A stretch of 43,410 nt of DNA from Welwitschia mirabilis (taxonomy: Eukaryota; Gnetophyta; Gnetopsida; Welwitschiales): positions 104,645,001 to 104,688,410 of the forward strand of contig JBOZIK010000001.1 of assembly GCA_051453625.1 (NCBI GenBank). Direction: 5' to 3'. The notes beneath the pieces were generated by a model that did not search any database, was not told where the DNA came from, and saw only the letters and a program-made list of their open reading frames with translations. Positions 20,001 to 30,110 of this stretch are shown piece after piece (position 1 is the stretch's first letter; the number at the start of each line of letters is the position of its first letter). A program made the translations under genes and the position numbers.

Positions 20001-20381
20001 CTATCCTCAGGGAGCTTACTTAAACTCAGTACACATTAATTTTGATTGTTCCAGGGACTGCAAACAATGCTGGTGCAATTTTAGTTTTAGGCAGGGATCT
20101 TGTCGTTGTTCCAAAGCTTATTCATCCTCTTCCTCCTGCTATAACAAGTTCAGAAGCATCACATGATGGCATAGATGATACATGGATGCAGGTATCAGTC
20201 AATAGTGTAAAGGATAAAGCCTGATTTTTATCCCAACACACTTGCTGTTCATTAACATGCATTTACATATTCATAAAACCCTATCTTGCGTTGGTCCTAG
20301 GAGCTCAATATTCAAAGACCACCAACACCAACAAGAGGCCGTCCACCTTCAAATGATCGAGGTTCTCTTGCATGGATATAA
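17009..20381 (+). CDS. BSL2/BSL3: BSL2/BSL3-type Ser/Thr protein phosphatase, 3' part of gene
   Basis: Seven exons (17009-17093, 17197-17295, 17384-17583, 17673-17748, 19834-19969, 20055-20191, 20301-20381) splice in frame to 270 residues plus TAA. All introns have GT and AG ends. The protein is the catalytic half of a PPKL phosphatase: GDYVDRG (residues 8-14), RGNHEAAD (from 39), MHGGIGRS (about 94), [13 protein letters not shown] and FSATNYCG, then a C-terminal [10 protein letters not shown] and SLAWI tail. [20 protein letters not shown] and the DRGSLAWI end favour BSL2/BSL3 over BSL1. In Arabidopsis these Kelch-PPP enzymes act in brassinosteroid signalling, with BIN2-type kinases as substrates. 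The Kelch repeats and GDxHG exon lie upstream of the window. No damage is visible. Confidence 0.95.
17197..17295 (+). CDS. BSL2/BSL3: BSL exon with RGNHE
   Basis: Acceptor GGGACAG, donor GTATAT. 33 codons run from [15 protein letters not shown] to CIERL. It contains the GNHE catalytic motif with the general-acid His. Introns on both sides are about 90-100 bp. Confidence 0.93.
17384..17583 (+). CDS. BSL2/BSL3: BSL exon with MHGGIGRS
   Basis: Acceptor GTGGACAG, donor GTAACC. 66 codons plus two bases of a split Trp codon. It contains [19 protein letters not shown] (metal ligand His) and the PPKL-specific [12 protein letters not shown] segment. Confidence 0.93.
17673..17748 (+). CDS. BSL2/BSL3: BSL exon with [11 protein letters not shown]
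   Basis: Acceptor TTTGGTAG, donor GTAAGT (consensus). It completes the split Trp codon and adds 25 codons ending in GPGLVTFG. The following intron is the longest inside the visible gene (2085 bp, including an N gap). Confidence 0.93.
18584..19166. other. 583-N gap in the long BSL intron
   Basis: The flanks are not duplicated. No exon is expected in it, because exons on either side join in phase and the protein has no missing segment. Confidence 0.9.
19443..19642. repeat. Tandem duplication, period 100 bp
   Basis: CAGTAAATTCTGCTTCTCAA starts at 19443 and again at 19543. The two copies agree closely through TTTACTGTTATTTATTGATC and GGAAGTTTAC/AGAAGTTTAC. It is intronic. Confidence 0.9.
19834..19969 (+). 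CDS. BSL2/BSL3: BSL exon with [13 protein letters not shown] and FSATNYC
   Basis: Acceptor CTCTGCAG, donor GTATGG. 45 codons plus one base of a split Gly codon. It contains RAHE, the last metal ligand region, and the PPP signature FSATNYCG (Thr where PP1 has Pro), which is typical of plant BSLs. Confidence 0.93.
20055..20191 (+). CDS. BSL2/BSL3: BSL exon with TANNAGAIL
   Basis: Acceptor TTCCAG, donor GTATCA. It completes the Gly codon and adds 45 codons ending in [26 protein letters not shown] and LIHPLPPAI are typical of BSL2/BSL3. Confidence 0.93.
20301..20381 (+). CDS. BSL2/BSL3: Last BSL exon and stop codon
   Basis: Acceptor GGTCCTAG. 26 codons from [16 protein letters not shown] to DRGSLAWI, then TAA at 20379-20381. 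The proline-threonine tail and SLAWI end match the BSL C-terminus. Confidence 0.93.
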   Translation, partial: ELNIQRPPTPTRGRPPSNDRGSLAWI

Positions 20382-21180
20382 GGAAGGATACAATGGTGGT
20401 CTTGAAGGAACCATTGAGTTGAAGCTCTGTTAATATGCACGCCTCATTTGATATTTTTTTGACATGTGCTGCATACCAGCAGAACGTTTTGTCATGTGAG
20501 CGTTCAATGGACCAATTAATTGTCAAAATATAAGTGGCTTCTGAGCTTTTAAGCTAGTGCACAACCTCCTTGATGTTTAATCCTCATTTCATGGTTTGGC
20601 GTCTAACATCTGTAGTCAGATTAGCTTATCGTCACTGATGATGCAGCACAAAGAAAGCCTGTGAGCTCAGAACTTACGACATGTTATTTGTTGTATGTAT
20701 TTGAGGTTATTTGCACACTTTTCATCCTAATGTTTGAGCTAAGGTTCAAGCTCAGCTATTGTGACTTGTTCCCAGCTTTGGATGTTAGGTCAACTGTTGT
20801 AAAGGTACATGTGGCTGGCCCTTAATCATTTAGTTTGTAGGCTGTGGAGTATTTTTGAAATGTTAAAGGCCTTGTGCAGTTTCTTATGGCCTATCTAAAG
20901 GTCTTTGTATCATAATTGGGCACTCTAGTGCTTATCTTGAATTTTGCTGTTGTATTGCGCATGATTGTATGGAGTGTAATTGAGTTTTAAGGCTATCAAT
21001 TTTAAATAGCTTAGGCAGTTTTTGCTGCACGTTTGAGAGAGATCCCATTTTGATCTGGAGCGTGGATTGATTTAGCTAAATAGTTCGTGGAGTAGTTAAT
21101 GTTTGCTGTACAACAGTAGTATTGATGTATGTTAACATCATTTCAAAGTTATGATGCCAATAAATAAATGATTATGATAA
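20382..21180 (+). other. Probable BSL 3' UTR with poly(A) signal candidates
   Basis: The sequence after the stop is T-rich and has no gene. AATAAA occurs at 21159-21164, overlapping AATAAATAAATG, next to a near-perfect inverted repeat (AAATGATTATGATAATCATTT minus its last bases, about 21166-21186). The true cleavage site cannot be told from sequence alone. Confidence 0.5.
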
Positions 21181-23170
21181 TCATTTACTATATGTTAGCA
21201 AATGATATACTTTTGAGAAGTTCCTGCAACTTTTGTGAGTAAAGTCCTGTTACTATAGTTTGTAATATAGCTCATGTAAATGTGTTGAATCTTTATTTCC
21301 AAAATTGGACAATGATTCAAATTCTTAGCACTTAAAAGTCATTTCTGTGAATGATTCAATAAAGAATTTCAAAATCTGTGTAATGAAATGCCATTCACAT
21401 TACACTATCTTTTCTTGTGGGATTTGGGTATGTCTGCAAGGTGTTGATGTTGTAGTTCTCATGTCCAATTGTTGTACAACAGGCTTAATCATTTGTCTAT
21501 TTGACATTCGTTGTTACTTTCCGGTACCCCAATAAATATTGAAAAATATTAGTAAGTAAAGACCATTTCAAAATGTCGAGATCGCCATGCAATGCTAAAT
21601 AATAAAACATTTTGTTTTTAAGAGAGAACATGATTAAAAATTAAGAAAGAAGTACAGAATTATCCTATTTTACCAATTACATATTATCTAATCCATGTAG
21701 ATGTGTTCTACTGGAATGCCTCGAAATTCATGTAAGCAACCAAAGACAAAAATTTACCAGGAATTGTTATAATTCTGGAATAGGACATCTCCACTTTGCG
21801 AAAAATCAAATTTATGTGCAGTAGCACCAACAAGGCATTAAACTATGATCAAAAGCTGAAAGAAAGTAAATATGGAAGACAGATTTATGTGGTAAAAGTC
21901 AAGAGACCCAGGGAAAGATTCATAGGACCAAAAAGAGCTTTCGTACTTGGGATGTAAATGGACTTGCAGTCACGGATTACCACAGGATTAGAACATTTCA
22001 AACACAATATTTGGCTGTAGACTTTAGAAGTCTTCCATTTGAAAGAAAAGCTACCTTTTAAACCAATACAGAGCAATTGAAATACAAATTTGATCTTCAA
22101 CACCTTTGGATGTTACTGGTTGTCTCCAATGTTGCATATGATCTTGATGTATTTGTACCTTCGACTAAAAAAACCATCAACACAACTAAAGCATTTGTGT
22201 CCAAACTAATTAAAACATGCTAAATCACAATAGGAAAGAGCTAGTTGGTAAGTGTAACAAAGAGGAAGCTCTGCATCAAATGGTTTGTTTTAGCTAAAAT
22301 TAGGGCGTTAAAACTATTTAGCATACAAAAATCTTGCCCAAGTGTAGAAATAAATCTAGGTTTCTATGAACTACTACATTAGCATGTAAACTTTACCGGC
22401 TGGAAAACTGCAACAAAAGGAACAACAAAACACAGTACAAACCTTATTAGTAATATGTCATGATCGAGGGCGGTCACACTGATTTGGCTCTAAAGCATTA
22501 AAAAATATTATCTTCCATAGCAACAACATTGCCTTGCCTTGAAGATTGCCTTGTTGATCATCATGCATAAGCAGGAGGTAATCTCTGTTTAAATATTGTT
22601 TCCTTTGTTTTTGACATACTTTTTGTTTTTTTGGTTTCCATGTGGATATGGTATGTAAGCTGGGAACGAAGATCGAGTAATACCAAAACATCGTAATTCT
22701 TTCATCTTGAAATCACTAACAACTTTTATCATAGTCCATGGCTAAAAAATTATTAGCACTAATCATTGTCATTGTGTAACTTAAGATTTTTTGCAAAATA
22801 CTCAAATAAGATTAATAAGCATTCATTGCTTGAAACCATTTAACCCACTACCTTTAGATTTGCTACTAACATCAAATTGTGCCAAGAAATTTGACAGCTT
22901 TTCAGATTCTCGCATAGCCATTGATGAAGTTTTTGAGAAGATAAATAGTGTTGTAAGCATTTGTGACTGAGAAATTGGTGTATGTCTTTTGCCTATCCTT
23001 GTCATTCATTCCTCATGCTCAGTCCAGATTGAATTAGCAAGGCACCTTTAGACCAAGCCAAGTTTCCTCTAATCACACCTCAACTCTTCCTCATTAGTCG
23101 ACGATGAAGGCTTTCCACAAAGAGTAGTGTGTCATCTTTTTTCGTACAATATTGTCATGGTTTTTATCTT
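21181..23170. other. Intergenic sequence without recognised features
   Basis: AT-rich. - strand frames of 60-77 codons (for example 21885-22103 and 22458-22691) resemble nothing I know. A - strand frame at 22823-23005 lies beside the repeat at 23171 and could be part of a decayed element. Confidence 0.35.
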
Positions 23171-23361
23171 CCATAGATCATAGTGCTTCTTATAATACCT
23201 TTTAATAATAGGCATGGCTTCCATTGAATTAAGGCTTTGCAATCAAAGCAAAAACAATTAACCATCCACAGATCATAATGCTTCTCATCAAACTTTTTAA
23301 TAGTGGCCCTGGCTTCATTGAATTAAGACTTTGTAATGAAACAAAACCAATTAACCATGGC
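23171..23361. repeat. Imperfect tandem duplication, period 95 bp
   Basis: CCATAGATCATAGTGCTTCT at 23171 and CCACAGATCATAATGCTTCT at 23266 start two copies that run on through TTCATTGAATTAAG and end AATTAACCAT. Confidence 0.85.
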
Positions 23362-23482
23362 TTTGGGCGACATTGTAAAGCCGTGAAGCTCTAATTCCTC
23401 CAAGATCATGTTGTGAATCCTTAAGGATATGCTTCAATCTCTGTGTAGTGCCAACAAAGGTCAAATAGGTTGAGATAACAAG
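23362..23482. other. Short unassigned spacer
   Basis: No recognisable feature; it separates the 95-bp duplication from the solo-LTR candidate. Confidence 0.3.
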
Positions 23483-23915
23483 TGTTGAAACCCGAGGATT
23501 CGAAGCTAATCATTTGATATTAGTTAATGCCAAAAATTGTAGTTTAACAATAAACAATAATACTTGAGATGAAGAAAGATAAGAAAACATAGGACACCCA
23601 TATTTAGGTGGCAAAACCCTCAAAGTCACAGGGAAACATCTCAGCGAGAAGGAAGAGCTCTATTATTTATTATGCAGTTGAACTTGCTGCCATAGGACTC
23701 GAGCCTTTTAAGAAGGATTAGGGTTTTAACGTAAGTCAAGCTTGAAACTCTAAATCTCACCCTTCACGTAATTACATGCCTCGCTCCCTCATTTATTTGT
23801 AGGTCTCGCTTTATATTTAACTTCGGATACGTGTAAAAGGACTATAACAAACTAAACTTCCTTTACAACATCATAGTATAACATGAGAGCTCGATTTTCG
23901 CTTTAAATCCTAACA
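23483..23915 (-). repeat. Solo LTR candidate, - strand
   Basis: 433 bp, starting TGTTGAAACCCG and ending AATCCTAACA, so on the - strand it reads TGTTAGGATTTAAAGC to GGGTTTCAACA. The - strand start resembles TGTTAGGATTTCAAGC at 24459, the proposed LTR start of Copia-4. Internal phrases (GGCAAAACCCTC, AGAGCTCTATTAT) are similar to the Copia-3 LTR region. No target-site duplication is evident and no coding region is attached. Confidence 0.45.
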
Positions 23916-24458
23916 CTCGTAATATTGATCAGTAATAACAATATGTGGTTTAACTCTGATACCCTAAAATCATATTTACAAAAGAGTCAAATGACTTTTT
24001 GATATAAGAGACAATTATTAAATAATATGTCCCTTATGGAGCTATATTTAAGGAAAAATGTGTTAAAAGTATTTTTGGTTGTAAAATTTTTCATACTTAT
24101 TTAATATTTATTTTTGGTCATGTTACGGATTTAGAGAATACTATAATATGAACACTTATGCTGATCTGTATGAACATGTCTAAGGTCGACTTTTTTGATA
24201 AAGTTTTTACTATATCATTAATATGTTAAAAGTATATGTGTAAATTGATCGATAGGAAAACAATTTAGGCATAAGCTATCTTTATGATCCAATGAGGTGT
24301 TTGAGTGAAGCCAAATCTTTTCTCGCTTTTCGTTTAACTTTATTTATTTTGGAATAGTGTAAACATTGGTTTTAAAAAAGCATAAGGTTTTTTTAAATGT
24401 TATAAAGCTAGTAGTGTATGGGGGCTTATCTAATGTACTTTTAGGATTTCGTCCTTAC
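23916..24458. other. AT-rich spacer
   Basis: No gene or clear repeat. CTCTGATACC at 23955-23964 is the reverse complement of part of a tRNA-iMet PBS, but no LTR end adjoins it. Confidence 0.3.
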
Positions 24459-25862
24459 TGTTAGGATTTCAAGCATTAATGTAAGTTTGTAAAAGGAGAT
24501 TTGTGTTTTTTGGTTACACATTTTAGAACACCTAGTATGAAAGTATAGTCTTGTGCTACAAGCCAAGTATGGTGAAGTGAAGCATAGTAAATCCATGAAC
24601 AAATGAAGCAAGTGAAGAGAGACAGAGTGATATCATTCATATAGTCTCAACACATTGTGTCCCTACCTTGTTGGAGACCTTTCACTTTTTATTTTGAAAA
24701 AAAAATCTATAAAAACAATGAGATTGCAAAAGATAGAGTGGCTCATTAGGCGAAGGTAACATATTTGGGGTAGGTTAAGGAAGGATGGTTTAATACAAAT
24801 GACTTTGTAGAAGCATTACAAATGTTGAAAGCCACTAATATGGATGATATCTAGTTAAAGATGAAAGTGAAAACCATGTGATTCATTTAATTGTGTGTAA
24901 GCAATGGTGTTTAAGCATCATTGACAAATGAATCAAATCCTATTGCTCTTTGGATGAAGAATACTTTTGATAAGGCATCATGTTTAAATTAGTTTTACAT
25001 TTTTCAAAAAGTCTTCAATGCAAAGATAAGATCTAGGATTTTGTTATAAGCTTATTTAAATGACATGGCGAGTTTCATAAGGTGCAAGGAGCAGGGACTA
25101 TAATTCAAAAACTCATAGTGTTATGTGATTTTAAATTCTCTACGAGAACTATGGTCAACAACTACGACAACAACTACTATCTCCATGAGTACTATGGCCA
25201 TCTATTTTATAATGTAGTTTTTACTTTTATAGAAAAGAGGTTGACACAAACAAATATTCAAATGAAGCATACACATATGTTGTCATAGGTGTTGCTAAAA
25301 ACAAAAAGCTTTGAAACCATGGCATTTGTATTGTTGTGCTAAAGCAAAACAGCAGTCAATGATTAACAACTGGAATGCAAGGCATGTGCTTGATATCACA
25401 AAGAACTTATTATTGGGTGAACACTTTGATGAAGTTGGATGTGGGGTCATGTTTTTTCATGGCGTTTAGAAGATTACAAAGGTGCCATGGCTCTTTTGAG
25501 TGGGAACAAGGAGCATTTTATATATGTGTTGCCTGTTGGTAGAGAATAGGAGGATGGTGGCGGTGTTGCCATTGTTGAAAATCCTAATCTATGGCATTGA
25601 CATCTTGGACACTTTTGATAAACTAGTTTGAAATAAGTCCCTTCTAAGTCTCTTATTGTTGTATCTACCTTGATTATTTTGAACTTTGGTTAAGATTGCA
25701 AATTACAAAAGTCATAAAGAGTTAATTTTACATGTGGTGACTGTCATCGAAGTAGGAGCAAGTTATATGTAATGTATTCAAGTGTTGCTAGGCATGTTAA
25801 TCCTTATTCTCTTGTTGATTCAATGTATTCTGTTATTTTCATTGACAATTTAAGTGTAAGAT
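24459..25862 (+). mobile_element. Copia-4: 5' part of a Copia element, truncated by Copia-3
   Basis: A possible LTR start (TGTTAGGATTTCAAGC) at 24459 is followed by gag-like sequence (about 24760-25080), a protease-region remnant (about 25430) and GAG-pre-integrase/integrase (about 25590-25855) on the + strand. The integrase reading ends abruptly at about 25855, where the oppositely oriented Copia-3 LTR starts. I did not find the rest of the element on the far side of Copia-3. Confidence 0.55.
24750..25858 (+). pseudogene. Copia-4 gag to integrase remnant
   Basis: Frames give ALWMKNTFDKAS (about 24939), EDYKGAMALLSGNKEHFIYV (about 25470), NPNLWH followed by HLGHF (pre-integrase, about 25582), VNFTCGDCHRSRSKLYVMYS (about 25721) and VARHVNPYSLVDSMYSVIFI (about 25787), matching the Copia integrase pattern D.WGP....SLGGSRY.VTFIDD. 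Stops and frameshifts are numerous. Confidence 0.65.
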
Positions 25863-26168
25863 GTTGCTGGTTTATCAAGAAGAATGCACTAAAACAAAAT
25901 AGAATAGAAAGTAAAAGAAAGAAATAACACACAAATTTACATGGTTTGGGCCCTTTTTTAACTAATGTCCACAAGAAGTAATGTAGAGCTCTATTGATAG
26001 ATTAGAAGCAAAACATCAAGACACATACAACTAACCCTCAAATTGGTTTAAATAAGCCTAAAGTTAGAGTTAACACTCTAACTACCCTTTTACAACGTCA
26101 AAAAAAGGTCCCATGTTAAATCATAAATTTACACTATAAAATAACAAATTTAGCTTCACATATCAACA
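25863..26168 (-). repeat. Copia-3 3' LTR
   Basis: On the - strand it starts TGTTGATATGTGAAGC directly after a purine-rich tract (AAGTGGGACAG) and would end at the CA corresponding to plus-strand TG at 25863. About 306 bp. It contains GAAATAACACACAAATTTAC and GGTTTGGGCC, phrases common in plant Copia LTRs. The left edge is inferred from where the Copia-4 reading stops. Confidence 0.5.
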
Positions 26169-26361
26169 CTGTCCCACTTGAAGACAAATTTCCCATGTCT
26201 TCAAGATTATCTTCTTATGCAACTCAAGAGATGTAGTGCTTCTAAGCCTCCAAATTAGCAATCTTGAAGTCCAACACCTTCCATGAAAGTGTAGTGCATA
26301 TAACCATTCACTGCCTCTATGAGGGAATCAACAAGATTATCTTTGATTCTAACTTTAATAG

Positions 26362-26996
26362 NNNNNNNNNNNNNNNNNNNNNNNNNNNNNNNNNNNNNNN
26401 NNNNNNNNNNNNNNNNNNNNNNNNNNNNNNNNNNNNNNNNNNNNNNNNNNNNNNNNNNNNNNNNNNNNNNNNNNNNNNNNNNNNNNNNNNNNNNNNNNNN
26501 NNNNNNNNNNNNNNNNNNNNNNNNNNNNNNNNNNNNNNNNNNNNNNNNNNNNNNNNNNNNNNNNNNNNNNNNNNNNNNNNNNNNNNNNNNNNNNNNNNNN
26601 NNNNNNNNNNNNNNNNNNNNNNNNNNNNNNNNNNNNNNNNNNNNNNNNNNNNNNNNNNNNNNNNNNNNNNNNNNNNNNNNNNNNNNNNNNNNNNNNNNNN
26701 NNNNNNNNNNNNNNNNNNNNNNNNNNNNNNNNNNNNNNNNNNNNNNNNNNNNNNNNNNNNNNNNNNNNNNNNNNNNNNNNNNNNNNNNNNNNNNNNNNNN
26801 NNNNNNNNNNNNNNNNNNNNNNNNNNNNNNNNNNNNNNNNNNNNNNNNNNNNNNNNNNNNNNNNNNNNNNNNNNNNNNNNNNNNNNNNNNNNNNNNNNNN
26901 NNNNNNNNNNNNNNNNNNNNNNNNNNNNNNNNNNNNNNNNNNNNNNNNNNNNNNNNNNNNNNNNNNNNNNNNNNNNNNNNNNNNNNNNNNNNNNNN
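26362..26996. other. 635-N gap with duplicated flanks
   Basis: 48 bp (26314-26361, starting CCTCTATGAGGGAATC) recur identically at 26997-27044. It is likely a false gap. Confidence 0.9.
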
Positions 26997-27300
26997 CCTC
27001 TATGAGGGAATCAACAAGATTATCTTTGATTCTAACTTTAATAGATGAACCTCTTCTTTCTCCACCACATCCCAAATAAAGTGATACTTCACATTAATAT
27101 GCTTTGTACAAGCATGAAATGTAGCATTCTTAGCTAAGTGTACAACACTCTGGCTATCACAATAAATGATATGCTTGGTTTGAGAAGGACTAAACCACTC
27201 AAGCATGCACCTCAACTAAATCATCTTCTTCGTTGTCTCAGTTAAAGTTATATACTTTGTCTTTGTGGTGAACACAGCTACATTACTTTAAGGATGGAAC
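26997..27300 (-). pseudogene. Copia-3 RNase H
   Basis: The - strand frame at 27215-27000 reads HIIYCDSQSVVHLAKNATFH followed by TKHINVKYHFI, matching the Copia RNase H pattern CDSQSA.HLAKNP.FH.RTKHI. The frame continues past 26997 only through Ns. The upstream TEAEY block (about 27240-27300) is frameshifted. Confidence 0.75.
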
Positions 27301-28062
27301 ATCCAACAAACAACCCCAGCACCAAGTTTAGATACATATCCTGTAGTAGATTTCTTGGTATCTCCACAACCTATAAATTTGGCACTACAATAACGAACAA
27401 CCTTCAAGATGGAATTACCAAAGCACAAAGAATGATTTTAACTTCCTTTTCAGTATTGTAGAATTCACTTGACTACTTCCCTGTGTTCTTCTAGGTTTTA
27501 GTCATGTACCTAGAAACAACTCCTACTGCATAACGACATCTGGTCTAATGCACACCAAGGCATACATAAGACTACGAACTACAAAAGTATAAGGAACATT
27601 AACCTAACCTCTGTTCTCCCTACTGGAAATAGGACATGGGCATTCTTCTTTTGATAGTTTAAAGTGTCTTACCAATGGAGTAGAAATAGGAGAGTAGTCA
27701 ACTATCTTGAACCTCTCCAAGACTTACCAATATAATTAGATTAACCCAGCCACCTTTTTTAACGTTTCCTATCTTGATAAATTCTCATTTCAATGATTTG
27801 TTTTACCTATCCAAGGTTTTTTGTTGTAAACATCTTTGTCATCTATGATTTTAATCTCAATCTCATGTAGATCATTCCTAGCAATCAACATATCATCCAC
27901 ATATAATAAAAGGATAATAATCTTACTAGTGGTTTTTATTAAATATACACAATGACCTACCTTGCACCTTTCGTATTTCTGCTGTATGATGAAGGTGCCA
28001 GATTTATCTTGCCATTACATGGATGCCTATTTTAAGATATATAAGTTTATTTTCAACTTGCA
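27301..28062 (-). pseudogene. Copia-3 reverse transcriptase, 3' part with YVDD
   Basis: On the - strand YVDDM is encoded at 27903-27889 (YVDD at 27903-27892), preceded by IIILLL and followed by LIARNDL, as in Copia RTs. Downstream, decayed sequence corresponds to the RT thumb and the connection to RNase H. Stops are present. The gap at 28063-28496 follows. Confidence 0.7.
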
Positions 28063-28496
28063 NNNNNNNNNNNNNNNNNNNNNNNNNNNNNNNNNNNNNN
28101 NNNNNNNNNNNNNNNNNNNNNNNNNNNNNNNNNNNNNNNNNNNNNNNNNNNNNNNNNNNNNNNNNNNNNNNNNNNNNNNNNNNNNNNNNNNNNNNNNNNN
28201 NNNNNNNNNNNNNNNNNNNNNNNNNNNNNNNNNNNNNNNNNNNNNNNNNNNNNNNNNNNNNNNNNNNNNNNNNNNNNNNNNNNNNNNNNNNNNNNNNNNN
28301 NNNNNNNNNNNNNNNNNNNNNNNNNNNNNNNNNNNNNNNNNNNNNNNNNNNNNNNNNNNNNNNNNNNNNNNNNNNNNNNNNNNNNNNNNNNNNNNNNNNN
28401 NNNNNNNNNNNNNNNNNNNNNNNNNNNNNNNNNNNNNNNNNNNNNNNNNNNNNNNNNNNNNNNNNNNNNNNNNNNNNNNNNNNNNNNNNNNNNNNN
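28063..28496. other. 434-N gap with duplicated flanks
   Basis: AAGATATATAAGTTTATTTT ending at the gap recurs right after it with one base difference. It is likely a false gap inside Copia-3 RT. Confidence 0.85.
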
Positions 28497-28900
28497 AAGA
28501 TATATAAGCTTATTTTCAACTTGCAGACTATGTTTTTGCCATTTCCAAAACCTTTGGCTATTGCATATAAATTTATTCTTACAAATGACCATGCAAGAAA
28601 ACAATTTTAATATCAAATTATTCCAATTCTAAATTCATGCAAGCTACCATAGCCAGAATATTATGAATGGACGTATGTTTAACAACAAGGGAAAAAATTT
28701 CATTGAAATGAATACATTTCATTTATGTAAAGCCTTTCACTATCATTGTAACATTTTTATCCATTATTTTTTTGTTTTAACCTATGAATCCACCAGCTTT
28801 TCAATGCCCTTTTTGAATTTGGTAAAGGCAATAACTCCCAAATATGGTTTTACTTAAACGATTCCGTTTCCTCATTCATAGCCTCCATTTGTTTACTAGA
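28497..28900 (-). pseudogene. Copia-3 reverse transcriptase, 5' part
   Basis: On the - strand near 28860-28750 the frame reads NHIWELLPLPNSKRALKSWW followed by IHRLK, matching the start of Copia RT (N.TW.LV.LP.GK.A...KWV.R.K). The rest to 28497 is decayed. Confidence 0.65.
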
Positions 28901-29400
28901 TTTAGGACTAGAAATGACTTTATCATATTGCTCTAGTTCTCCTACATCTATGTAAAGAGGTATAATTTAATAATGGAGAATAGTTATAAGGTGGTCTGTT
29001 AGCTCCGATAGAATGCTTCACCCCATAATGTGGAGCCTGAAAGTTCTCTGCATTCTATCTAGGTTTAGGTCTAATTTCAAGAACATTCTCCTGTCTTGTT
29101 TCACTCCTTCCTCTTCCCTCCATAGAGGAGCTATTTTGAAACTCATCTTCAATCATGCCATGATGTCTAAACTAATCTAGAATATTAACATGCGTTAGAA
29201 GGATGTGAGGATAACAAATTCCATCATTTTGAATCCTTTTCTATAAATTAATGTGCATTACATCTTCATTAGAAACCACATCAAGTGATCTATACTCTCA
29301 TGATGAATATGGGCTTCACATCCAATTGTTTAAAAGTGAGAGTAAGAAATAGAACTCTACTCTACTAACATTCTAATACCTATGTATCAATTCCATTATG
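28901..29400 (-). other. Copia-3 integrase C-terminal / RT linker region
   Basis: This lies between the integrase core and the RT start on the - strand. It is poorly conserved, as is usual for this linker. Frames are broken and I give no domain call. Confidence 0.4.
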
Positions 29401-30110
29401 TGGACACCTATTTAACAAATATAGAACAGAATTTTTAACTTCAACTCAAAATTGTTTAGGAAAATCATAGTGGGTGAGAATAGCTTTCACTCTTTCAAAA
29501 ATGGACCTCTTATATCTTTTAACAACTTCATTTTGTCATGGAGCTCTAGGAATTGTTTTATGATGAATGATTCACTCTTTTCTATAAAAAATCTAAAACT
29601 CCTTGGAAGTAAACTCATCTCCATTATCTGTCAATAATTCTTTAATTTTGCAATCATTTTCATTCTCAGCTCTAGCCTTAAAAATTCTAAAAGCCTACAG
29701 AGATAGCAACAACTTTCTAGAAAAATCATCAACAAAAGTAAAGAAATATAAACCACCTTCCAATGAAGGGTGTTCAATGGGATCAACCAAATCAGAATGA
29801 ATTAAATGTAACATATGTTGTATTAAATGCATACTATTTATTCTAAAATTTGCTCTCTTACTTTTACCAATTACACAACTTGAAGAAAAATTAGAAGAAA
29901 AAGAAGCTTTGGATAATAAACCTTTAGANNNNNNNNNNNNNNNNNNNNNNNNNNNNNNNNNNNNNNNNNNNNNNNNNNNNNNNNNNNNNNNNNNNNNNNN
30001 NNNNNNNNNNNNNNNNNNNNNNNNNNNNATTAGAAGAAAAAGAAGCTTTGGATAATAAACCTTTAGAAATAAGTACTTGTAGGCCTGTATCATTCAAGAC
30101 ACTTTTGTCA
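29401..30110 (-). pseudogene. Copia-3 GAG-pre-integrase and integrase core
   Basis: The - strand reads GLLSKASFSS, then CVIGKSKRANF (pre-integrase), LIHSDLVDPIEHPSLEGGLY (first catalytic Asp region), FFTFVDDFSRK, KIKELLTDNGDEFTSKEF (second Asp), PQNEVVKRYKRSIFERVKAI with the usual Gln codon of PRQNG lost, and LLNRCPHNGI. This is a nearly complete Copia integrase core. Its 29929-30028 gap has duplicated flanks, so the core may be contiguous. Stops interrupt it. Confidence 0.75.
29929..30028. other. 100-N gap with duplicated flanks
   Basis: ATTAGAAGAAAAAGAAGCTT and the following bases up to CCTTTAGA appear on both sides. It lies inside the Copia-3 integrase region. Confidence 0.9.

Noticed and set aside
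23955-23964. PBS-like CTCTGATACC (reverse complement of part of a tRNA-iMet site)
   Set aside because: No LTR end adjoins it in the right orientation, so it is probably chance or a relic.
26264-27079. 271-codon frame on the + strand
   Set aside because: It runs through a 635-N gap with duplicated flanks, antisense to Copia-3 RNase H.
28004-28616. Several frames across the 434-N gap
   Set aside because: They consist mostly of Ns in a gap with duplicated flanks.
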